Shown in pieces: positions 1-5,946 of a DNA stretch of 12,120 bases (position 1 is its first letter; every line of letters begins with the position of its first letter). The position numbers were made by a program, and so were the translations under genes. The notes under the pieces were generated by a model. That model had not been told where the DNA came from, did no database searches, and saw only the letters and a program-made list of their open reading frames with translations. This DNA comes from JBBDXI01 sp040902425. GTDB taxonomy: Bacteria; Planctomycetota; Phycisphaerae; Phycisphaerales; UBA1924. Location of the stretch: assembly GCA_040902425.1 (NCBI GenBank), contig JBBDXI010000109.1, positions 1 through 12,120 on the forward strand, read 5' to 3'.

Positions 1-999
1 GGGGGGAAGGTGGGGGTGGCGGGCGCGAACGGGCTCGCGCCAGGACTCGTTGATCATGACCGGCAGCAGGTCGGGGTCGGGGAAGTAGCGGTAGTCGTGG
101 GCCTCTTCCTTCTCGCGCTGGGGGACGGTGACGGCGCGGGCGTCGTCCCAGCCGCGGGTGGTTTTGGTGCCGGGGGTCTGCTCGCGGCGGGTCTGGGCCC
201 AGCGGCGGGGCTGGTCCTGGGCCTCGAACTCGATCGCGCCGCGGAGGGACTTGAAGGAGTTGAGGTTCTTGACCTCGACGATGGGCGTGCGGACGGTCCT
301 GCCATCGTCGAGCGTGAGCTCGCAGTTGATGTTGGGCTCGAAGCGCATGTGGCCCTTCTGCATGACGCCCTCGGAGACGCCGAGGAATCGGCAGGTGGTG
401 CGGAGCATGCGGGCGAAGGCCACCGCCTGGTCGGCGGAGTCGAAATCGGGCTCGGTGACGATCTCGAGCAGGGGTGTGCCGGCGCGGTTGTAGTCGGCGA
501 TGGAGAAGTCGATGGGCTGGCTCTGCCCCCCGGCAGCGGGCAGCTCGTGGAGGAGCTTGCCGGCGTCTTCTTCCAGGTGGGCGCGGGTGATGCGGATCCG
601 TCTTGTTGTTGGCAGGCGGGACGCCTGCGCCACTGAGTCTGTTGCCGGCAGCTCCACCTCGCCCCGCCCGCAGAGGGGGAGGTCGTACTGGCTGATCTGG
701 TAGCCCTTGGGGAGGTCGGGGTAGAAGTAGCTCTTGCGGTCCCATTTGGTGCGGGTCGCGATCTGGCAGCCGAGGGCCAGGCCGACCATCATGGCCATCT
801 CGACGGCCGCGCGGTTCGCCACGGGGAGGGCCCCGGGGAGGCCGGCGACGACGGGATCGACGAGGGTGTTGGGCGGGGCGGCGTCGGAGGCGGGGTGGGC
901 GGGGCTGGGGGCGCGGCTGAACATCTTGCTGCGGGTCGCCAGCTCGACGTGGACCTCCATGCCGACGATAAGGCGGACGGATTGGATGGGCGCGGGCAC
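1..999 (-). CDS. gatB: Aspartyl/glutamyl-tRNA(Asn/Gln) amidotransferase subunit B, 3' part beyond the window
   Basis: GatB is the tRNA-binding and kinase-like subunit of the cytoplasmic GatCAB complex, which amidates misacylated Asp-tRNA(Asn) and Glu-tRNA(Gln). 333 codons are visible out of a usual total near 480-500; the C-terminal end lies left of the window. Family marks are GMEVHVEL (about residues 14-21), YFYPDLPKGYQISQYD (about 90-105), ITRAHLEEDAGK (137-148), NRAGTPLLEIVTEPD and YRYFPDPDLLPV. The start is GTG at 999: an in-frame TAG, the stop of the upstream glycosyltransferase gene, lies at 1009-1011, and AGGA sits 7 bases before the GTG. The gene is therefore 9 bp downstream of the glycosyltransferase and probably co-transcribed with it. 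Residues about 119-133 are an in-frame insertion absent from E. coli GatB as I recall it, with A-ending codons (ACA, TCA, CCA, AGA) that are rare in this window. Identification is very secure. Confidence 0.97.
   Translation of the reverse strand, partial: MPAPIQSVRLIVGMEVHVELATRSKMFSRAPSPAHPASDAAPPNTLVDPVVAGLPGALPVANRAAVEMAMMVGLALGCQIATRTKWDRKSYFYPDLPKGYQISQYDLPLCGRGEVELPATDSVAQASRLPTTRRIRITRAHLEEDAGKLLHELPAAGGQSQPIDFSIADYNRAGTPLLEIVTEPDFDSADQAVAFARMLRTTCRFLGVSEGVMQKGHMRFEPNINCELTLDDGRTVRTPIVEVKNLNSFKSLRGAIEFEAQDQPRRWAQTRREQTPGTKTTRGWDDARAVTVPQREKEEAHDYRYFPDPDLLPVMINESWREPVRARHPHLPP
601..645 (-). repeat. Palindromic repeat inserted in frame within gatB
   Basis: On the plus strand GCAGGCG (612-618) and CGCCTGC (622-628) form a perfect 7-bp inverted repeat around GGA. 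The core GGCGGGACGCCTGYGCCAC (615-633) recurs at 9607-9625 with one difference. Flanking bases are low in GC for this genome (TTGTTGTT on one side, ACTGAGTCTGTTG on the other). In the gatB reading the block encodes Thr-Asp-Ser-Val-Ala-Gln-Ala-Ser-Arg-Leu-Pro-Thr-Thr-Arg, between GEVELPA and RIRITRAH, making this loop about eight residues longer than in E. coli GatB. The insert limits are approximate. Confidence 0.75.
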
Positions 1000-1008
1000 G
1001 CGGGCATC

Positions 1009-1857
1009 CTACGGGGGCGCGAGCATCGCGTGCGCTTCGGCGTGGACGCGCTCGACCGTCAGGCAGTCCATCGGTGAGGGCTCGGGGGGCGCCAGCGCCC
1101 GCGCGCGGGGGCCCACCGGCGCCCACCGGGCGGGGTCCGTCGGCCCGAAGAGGGCGAGGGTGGGCACGCCGAGCTGCGCGGCGAGGTGGGCGGGGCCGCT
1201 GTCGCAGGCGATCACCAGCCGCGCGCTGCGGAGCTCGCGGGCGAGTTCGTCGAGCGTGGTGAGCAGGCGGCCGCCGATGGCGGCGAAGAGGCGGCGCTCG
1301 GGCGGGGTGAAGCGCTCCGCCTCGGCCTCGCCGGCGATGACGGCGGCGCGCGTGGATGCGGCCACTTCGGCGAAGCGCTCCAGCGGCCAGCGCTTCTGCT
1401 CTGACCCCGCGCCGACGTGGAGCACGACCGGCCCTCGGGGGTTGACGAGCGCGTCGGCGGCGCCGCCGCGGCCGGTCCACTGCCGCGCCAGGAGGGCATC
1501 CGGCCTTTCGTGATTCACGGCGACGTCGGCGCCGGGGAACATCGCCCGCAGGTTGCGCTCCCACACGCTCTCGCCGGGGTCGCCCGGGCCGGTCCATGCC
1601 AGCACCTTCCCCGCGCCCTCGATCACTTCCTGCGCGGGCGCATCCACCCACAGGCGGTTGAACCTTGCCTGCTCGGCATCCACCGCCTCGATCCGCAGTT
1701 CCGCGGCGGCGAGCGCCGCCTTCGAGCCGTCGGCGACCAGCACCACGCGCTGGCCCTCGCGCCGCTTCGCCCTCAGCAGCGGCCACAGCAGGACGCTGTC
1801 GCCCAGCGCGCCGCGGTGGAACACCCAGGTTGCTCCGCCCTCGCCGGGCGCGCTCAT
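1009..1857 (-). CDS. Glycosyltransferase family 9 (ADP-heptose:LPS heptosyltransferase-like)
   Basis: A 282-residue protein of the GT9 (WaaC/WaaF-like) family, which transfers heptose or a related sugar from a nucleotide donor during outer-membrane glycan assembly on the cytoplasmic side. The N-terminal acceptor domain shows GALGDSVLLWPLLRA (16-30), matching the family GD-(S/A)-hhh-P-hhrA motif. The C-terminal donor domain has VVLHVGAGSEQKRWPLERFAEVA-like sequence (144-166) and the hallmark DSGPAHLAAQLGVPTLALFG with P-T-D-P (219-242). It is somewhat shorter than the 320-350 residues usual in the family, mainly in the N-terminal half. ATG at 1857 overlaps the upstream TGA by four bases (ATGA) and has GGAGG four bases before it, so translation is probably coupled to the sigma-like gene; gatB follows after 9 bp. 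The sugar substrate cannot be told from sequence. A heptosyltransferase role is a family inference. Confidence 0.88.
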   Translation of the reverse strand: MSAPGEGGATWVFHRGALGDSVLLWPLLRAKRREGQRVVLVADGSKAALAAAELRIEAVDAEQARFNRLWVDAPAQEVIEGAGKVLAWTGPGDPGESVWERNLRAMFPGADVAVNHERPDALLARQWTGRGGAADALVNPRGPVVLHVGAGSEQKRWPLERFAEVAASTRAAVIAGEAEAERFTPPERRLFAAIGGRLLTTLDELARELRSARLVIACDSGPAHLAAQLGVPTLALFGPTDPARWAPVGPRARALAPPEPSPMDCLTVERVHAEAHAMLAPP

Positions 1858-3548
1858 GGGGCCTCCGGGCCGGCGCGGCGCGACTCGCGGATCGCCCGCC
1901 GCTCCATCCGGGCGGCGGCCATCCCTGTCGTTCCCAGGTCGCGCGCGGTCTCCGCGAGGGTTCGGGGCCTCCCGCCGATGCCGTGGCGCAGGGCGAGCAC
2001 CCGGCGCGGCTTGGCCGCGATCGCCCCCATCCCCCGGCGTGCCGCGGCGTCGAGTTCCAGCCAGGCTCTCCCTTCCCACGATTGCCAGGGCTCGACGCTG
2101 CGTGTCCAGTCGGGCAGGATCACGCCGGTCCCCAGGCGCAGGGCGGCCCGCGCCCGGCCCGGGCCGCGGCCGAGCTCGGCGCTGTGCTCGCGGACGAAGC
2201 GCGTGGCCAGGCGCGTCACGGCGAGGCCGGCGGGGCCCGCGAGCCGCCCGCCCTTGCCGGGCTCGAACCCTTCGACGGCGGCGCCAACGGCGGCGATCGA
2301 CGCCATCACCAGCGGCAGCAGCACCGACCCGCGCACCTCCTCCAGGGGCCGCCCGAGCGTGGCGGCGAGCGTCCGGACCACCAGGGGGACCTGCGACCGG
2401 ACCAGCTCGGCCTTGAGGCGTGCGGCCAGCCGCAGGTCGGTCTCGGCGGCGTCGAGGCGCTGGGCGCGGGCGCCGTGCTCGGGCAGGTCGCGGATGGCCG
2501 CGGCGGCGCCATCCAGCAGGCGGCGGTACTCCTCGGCGATCGCCCGCTCGACGGCGAGCGTCAGGGGCTGGGCATCGCGCACGGTCGCGATCAACTCCAG
2601 CAAGTCGCCGCCCCCGGGCGCACCCAGGGGCAACCGCTCCGGCGGCGCAGCGGCGCGCGGCGGGGCCGCTTTCTTCCGCTCCCCGCCCCGTGCCGCGAGC
2701 GCCCCGGCGCGGGCCACGAGCGTGCGGAGCCGCTTCGCCCGCTCGTCGTTGGTGATCCGCAGGACGGCGGCGCTTGAGCGCCCCAGCCGCTTCGCGACCT
2801 CGCCGGGCTCGATCGCCCGCCAGTGCGCCAGGTCGATCAGGCGCCGCTCCCGCGCCGAGGGGGGCCCGGGCTCGCCGAAGATGGGCCTGGGCGCCTTCGC
2901 GTCGTGGGCCTTCAGGAGCTGGCGCACGGTCTCGTGGCCCCGGCTGTACCGGCGGGCGAGGCGCTCGGCGGCGCGGTTCAGCGACCAGCCCAGGCGCCGC
3001 CGGTACGCGGCCGCCTGCCGGACGATCCGCGCCCGGAGCGCCCCGTCGATCCGGGTGAACCCGGCCGCGGCATCGAGGCGCTCGCGCCCCGCGGCCTCGA
3101 ACCGCTCGACGGCCGCCAGCGGGAAGACGAGGTAGGCCCGGCCGCGCTCGCCGGCGATGCGGCGGGCGATGAGGCCCCGCCGCCGGTACCGCTCGACGGT
3201 CTTGGCGCTCACCCGCCAGCGGGCCCGCAGCTCGGGGAGCGTGAGCACGCGCTCGCGGTTCAGGTCGCGCTCGGTCAGCCCGGCCGCGGCCGAGAGCCGC
3301 TCGACCAGGGCCGAGAGCTCCCGCAGCAGCGCCCCGCCGACGACGACCGCGGGCGCGTCGATCTCCTGGCGGTAGCCGGTGATCCGGAAGACCAGCCAAT
3401 CCTCCGGGTAGTTCAGGGCGGGGTCGATCTCGGCCGCGAGGTGCTCGGTGCGCTCGAGCTGGCGGCGGAGGGTCTCGCGCGGGGCGAAGCGGAGCTGTTT
3501 CGCCAGCTCATCGAGGACGCCGATGCGGAGGCGGGGGAGGCGGGGCAC
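1854..3548 (-). CDS. Multi-HTH DNA-binding protein with degenerate sigma-70 region 2- and region 4-like segments
   Basis: A 564-residue protein that I do not recognise by name. Residues 102-128 form a MerR/excisionase-like helix-turn-helix (LTLPELRARWRVSAKTVERY), followed by a small strand (RAYLVFPLAAV). Two further HTH-like segments lie near 188-212 and 246-272, then a Lys/Ala/Pro-rich linker (about 282-312). Residues 378-455 read like sigma-70 region 1.2-2: SQVPLVVRTLAATLG resembles the 'NLRLVVSLA' helix, and AAVEGFEPGKGGRL resembles 'KAVEKFDPEKGYRF'. Residues 515-557 (RRVLALRHGIGG...RTLAETARDLGTT) resemble region 4.1-4.2. The acidic DLIQEG stretch and the aromatic promoter-melting residues of region 2.3 are missing, so it may be a sigma-derived regulator rather than a working sigma factor. 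The start is GTG 3548; an in-frame TGA lies just upstream and no Shine-Dalgarno is visible. It overlaps the glycosyltransferase gene by 4 bp. A DNA-binding role is likely; the rest is inference. Confidence 0.8.
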   Translation of the reverse strand: MPRLPRLRIGVLDELAKQLRFAPRETLRRQLERTEHLAAEIDPALNYPEDWLVFRITGYRQEIDAPAVVVGGALLRELSALVERLSAAAGLTERDLNRERVLTLPELRARWRVSAKTVERYRRRGLIARRIAGERGRAYLVFPLAAVERFEAAGRERLDAAAGFTRIDGALRARIVRQAAAYRRRLGWSLNRAAERLARRYSRGHETVRQLLKAHDAKAPRPIFGEPGPPSARERRLIDLAHWRAIEPGEVAKRLGRSSAAVLRITNDERAKRLRTLVARAGALAARGGERKKAAPPRAAAPPERLPLGAPGGGDLLELIATVRDAQPLTLAVERAIAEEYRRLLDGAAAAIRDLPEHGARAQRLDAAETDLRLAARLKAELVRSQVPLVVRTLAATLGRPLEEVRGSVLLPLVMASIAAVGAAVEGFEPGKGGRLAGPAGLAVTRLATRFVREHSAELGRGPGRARAALRLGTGVILPDWTRSVEPWQSWEGRAWLELDAAARRGMGAIAAKPRRVLALRHGIGGRPRTLAETARDLGTTGMAAARMERRAIRESRRAGPEAP

Positions 3549-3550
3549 GG

Positions 3551-3630
3551 GGAATCAAAGCAGCAAATAGCAAATCAGCAAAGCAGCAAATCGGACAGTC
3601 CGATTGCCATCGGCTGCTTTGCTAGTTGCT
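3551..3630. repeat. Low-GC nested inverted-repeat element between mqnA and the sigma-like gene
   Basis: AGCAAAGCAGC (3577-3587) and GCTGCTTTGCT (3613-3623) form a perfect 11-bp inverted repeat. Inside it AATCGGAC (3589-3596) and GTCCGATT (3598-3605) form a second perfect 8-bp inverted repeat. CAAAGCAGCAAAT is directly repeated at 3556-3568 and 3579-3591. The block is far lower in GC than its surroundings, which suggests insertion. The mqnA stop codon (TAG, 3622-3624) lies in the right arm, and the sigma-like gene starts just past the left end. In the mqnA transcript it could act as an attenuator or RNA-processing hairpin; it lacks a clean run of U. Confidence 0.7.
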
Positions 3631-4446
3631 GGTTTGGGCCCCCTCGGCCCAGACCAGGCCCCGTTCTTCCACCAGCCTCAGTGCGGACGCCTCCTGCACA
3701 AAGCGCGCCGCCGCCTCCCGCTCGCGCTCCCCGACCTCGTACCGGAGCAGGGACCCGAGGTACCGCTGCGCCAGGTCCAACGGCCACCGATGCTCGGCCG
3801 CGGCGTTCGCCACGATCCACGCGAGCCGCCCCCGATTGTGCCGGCGCTGCCGGTCGAGCACGGCCGCCGCGGTCGCGATGGGCGGTTCCCCCGCCCGGTC
3901 CGCCCGGCACATCCACACGGCGTAGACGAAGGGGAGCCCCGTCAGACCCTTCCACGCCTCCCCCAGGTCGAGCTGGTGGGGGTACCGCTCGGCGGGCGGC
4001 GCATTGGTCACCACCTTGTCGCCGATCAGGAGCACCGTCTCGGGCCAGTCTTCGCGGCTGCCACGACCCGCATCAAACCCGGCCACCTCCGGGCGGGCCC
4101 CGAACAGGCGGTCCAGCAGCACCCGGGCCAGCACCACCGAGGTGTGGCTGTCGGTGTCGGCGTGGAGCGTCCGGACCTCCGCCAGCGGCACGGACGAGAA
4201 CAGGCGGACGGTGAGCGTCGGCCCGTCGCACCCGATCATCCCGCAGGGCAGCAGCGCCAGGGGCACCGGAGACCTCACGGCGTCCACCAGCGACACCAGG
4301 CCGACATCCGCTTCCCCGCCGGCGACCATCCCGGCGATCCGCGAGGGGATGGTCGGGAGGAGGGCCACACCCTGGAGCTTCTCGAGCCCCTCGATGAGGG
4401 GGACGGTGTTGAGGTATCGCACGCAGGCGATGCGGACGGGCTCCAT
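3622..4446 (-). CDS. mqnA: Chorismate dehydratase MqnA (menaquinone biosynthesis, futalosine pathway)
   Basis: A 274-residue MqnA, the enzyme that dehydrates chorismate to 3-[(1-carboxyvinyl)oxy]benzoate, first step of the futalosine route to menaquinone. It has a cytoplasmic periplasmic-binding-protein fold. Supporting motifs are RIACVRYLNTVPLIEGL (5-21), PSRIAGMVAGGEADVGLVS (34-52), DTDSHTSVVLARVLL (97-111, where the family commonly has S-R-T-S), LLIGDKVV (139-146) and LGEAWKGLTGLPFVYAVW (161-178). Length fits the family. ATG at 4446 aligns with the usual N-terminus; only a weak AGAG precedes it. It is the first gene of the minus-strand run and diverges from mgtE. The last residues and the TAG stop run into a low-GC inverted-repeat element, so the natural C-terminus may have been altered. 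No other mqn gene is in the window. Identification is firm from motif order. Confidence 0.93.
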   Translation of the reverse strand: MEPVRIACVRYLNTVPLIEGLEKLQGVALLPTIPSRIAGMVAGGEADVGLVSLVDAVRSPVPLALLPCGMIGCDGPTLTVRLFSSVPLAEVRTLHADTDSHTSVVLARVLLDRLFGARPEVAGFDAGRGSREDWPETVLLIGDKVVTNAPPAERYPHQLDLGEAWKGLTGLPFVYAVWMCRADRAGEPPIATAAAVLDRQRRHNRGRLAWIVANAAAEHRWPLDLAQRYLGSLLRYEVGEREREAAARFVQEASALRLVEERGLVWAEGAQTSN

Positions 4447-4520
4447 GGGGGCACTCTAGCGCACGGGAATATTCCGGGGCCCCTTTGCGAAACGCGCGCG
4501 GCGATGGTTTGATAGGGCCC
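4447..4520. promoter_or_regulatory. Divergent mqnA/mgtE intergenic region with candidate promoter
   Basis: This 74-bp gap must hold the starts of both divergent transcripts. Toward mgtE, TTGCGA (4485-4490) and TTTGAT (4508-4513) are spaced 17 bp, each 4/6 to the sigma-70 consensus, which would give a very short leader before GTG 4521. GGAATATTCC (4466-4475) is a perfect 10-bp palindrome and the only AT-rich spot on the mqnA side. These are pattern matches only. Confidence 0.35.
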
Positions 4521-5927
4521 GTGGACCCGCTGAACCCCACCGCCCAGCTCCTGCTCCCCGAGGTGGGGGAGCTCATCCGGGAGGGGCGGTACGGGGAGCT
4601 GCGCGAGGCGCTGCACGGGATCCCGGCGGTCGATGTGGCGGACATCCTGGCGGCGCTGGAGCCGGCGGAGGCGGCGGTCGCGTTCCGGTTCCTGATGCGC
4701 GACGACGCCGGGGAGGCGTTCGCCTACCTGTCGGCGGAGAAGCAGGAGGCGCTGATCCGCGAGTTGGGCGCTGAGGCCTCGGTGCGGGTGGTCGAGGCGA
4801 TGGAGCCCGACGACCGGGCCCGGCTGATCGAGGAGCTGCCGCCCGAGGTGGCCCGCCGGCTCATCAGCTCGCTCTCACCGGAGAAGCGGCGCGTCACGCA
4901 GGCCATCCTCGGCTACCCGCCCAAGAGCGTGGGGCGGCTGATGACGCCCGACTACGTGAAGGTCCGGCCGGAGTGGACCATCGCGCACGCCCTGGAGCAC
5001 ATCCGCAAGACCGGGCGCGACGCCGAGACCGTCAACTTCGTGTACGTCGTGGATGACCAGGGGCGCCTGGTGGACGATGTGCGCCTGCGGCAGCTGCTGT
5101 TCGCGGAGCCCGAGCAGACCGTCGAATCCCTCCTCAAGCGCCAGTTCGTCGCCCTCCGCGCCGACCAGGACCAGGAGGCGGCGGTCCGGGCGATGAGCCG
5201 CTACGACCGCTCGGTGCTGCCGGTCGTGGACAGTCGCGATGTGCTGCTGGGGATCGTCACATCCGACGACGTCGCGGATGTCGCCGAGGCCGAGGCGACG
5301 GAGGACATCCAGAAGCTGGCGGGCATGGGCGCCCTGGAAGACCCGTACATGGATGCGCGGATTCTGGAGCTGTTCCGCAAGCGCGGGGTGTGGCTCAGCC
5401 TGCTGTTCGTGGGGCAATCGATCACGATCCTGGTGCTGGGCGCGTTCATCGACCAGCTCGGCAAGGCCGTGGTCCTGGCGATGTTCATGCCCCTGGTCAT
5501 TTCCTGCGGGGGGAACTCCGGGGCGCAGGCGGCCACGCTGGTCATCCGGGCCTTGGCCCTGGGGGAGGTCCGGCCGGTGGACTGGGTGCGCGTCGTCTCC
5601 AAGGAGCTGGTCTCGGGGGCGCTGCTGGGCATGGCCCTGGCGGTCCTGGGCGTGCTCATCGTGGAGTTCTTCTCGCTCATCGGCGTGGTGCCCGCCGAGG
5701 TCCGACCCCACTCGCTCTGGCTGGGGATCACGGTCGCCACGGCCGTGCTCACGGTCGTCATCTGGGGCACGACGCTCGGCGGCCTGCTGCCCCTGGCGCT
5801 GCGCCGCCTGGGCTTCGACCCCGCGGCCGCGTCGACGCCGATGGTCGCCACGCTCATGGACGCCTCGGGCACGCTGATCTACTTCGGCCTGGCGGTGCTC
5901 ATGCTGCGGGGGACCGTGATCGTCTGA
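4521..5927 (+). CDS. mgtE: MgtE-family magnesium transporter/channel
   Basis: A 468-residue inner-membrane Mg2+ channel of the MgtE/SLC41 family. The order is complete. An N-terminal helical MgtE-N domain (about 10-130) contains repeated LEPAEAAVAF / MEPDDRARLIEELPPE-type helices. A CBS pair follows (about 133-265, with SVGRLMTPDYVKVRPEWTI and LLGIVTSDDVADVAEAEATE), then a five-helix membrane domain (about 288-466). The membrane part carries the family signature MPLVISCGGNSGAQAATLVI (323-342) and DPAAASTPMVATLMDASGTL (433-452); the Asp at 447 corresponds to the ion-pathway Asp of characterised MgtE proteins. The cytosolic domains are known in the family to sense Mg2+ and gate the pore. I chose GTG 4521 because an extension to TTG 4485 adds unconserved residues across the likely promoter. 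It diverges from mqnA and converges with the dockerin-type gene, stop codons 11 bp apart. Confidence 0.94.
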   Translation: MDPLNPTAQLLLPEVGELIREGRYGELREALHGIPAVDVADILAALEPAEAAVAFRFLMRDDAGEAFAYLSAEKQEALIRELGAEASVRVVEAMEPDDRARLIEELPPEVARRLISSLSPEKRRVTQAILGYPPKSVGRLMTPDYVKVRPEWTIAHALEHIRKTGRDAETVNFVYVVDDQGRLVDDVRLRQLLFAEPEQTVESLLKRQFVALRADQDQEAAVRAMSRYDRSVLPVVDSRDVLLGIVTSDDVADVAEAEATEDIQKLAGMGALEDPYMDARILELFRKRGVWLSLLFVGQSITILVLGAFIDQLGKAVVLAMFMPLVISCGGNSGAQAATLVIRALALGEVRPVDWVRVVSKELVSGALLGMALAVLGVLIVEFFSLIGVVPAEVRPHSLWLGITVATAVLTVVIWGTTLGGLLPLALRRLGFDPAAASTPMVATLMDASGTLIYFGLAVLMLRGTVIV

Positions 5928-5930
5928 TGG

Positions 5931-5946
5931 GCCCCGCTTCAGGGGC
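5931..5946. terminator. Possible shared hairpin between convergent genes
   Basis: GCCCC (5931-5935) and GGGGC (5942-5946) form a 5-bp stem around GCTTCA, placed exactly between the mgtE stop (5925-5927) and the opposing stop (5939-5941). Position suggests a bidirectional terminator, but the stem is short and no T-run follows. Confidence 0.25.

Noticed and set aside
1417..3135. A 572-codon plus-strand open frame opposite the sigma-like gene
   Set aside because: Ser/Arg/Ala-rich with no recognisable domain; the opposite strand carries HTH and sigma-like motifs.
1009..3399. A 796-codon minus-strand open frame covering the glycosyltransferase and most of the sigma-like gene
   Set aside because: Only its last 282 codons (the glycosyltransferase) look like protein; the upstream part is an Arg/Ala/Pro-rich shadow of the sigma-like gene in another frame, typical of very GC-rich DNA.
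4485..4520. TTG 4485 as an upstream start for mgtE
   Set aside because: It would put the candidate promoter inside the gene and add residues not seen in MgtE proteins; GTG 4521 fits better.
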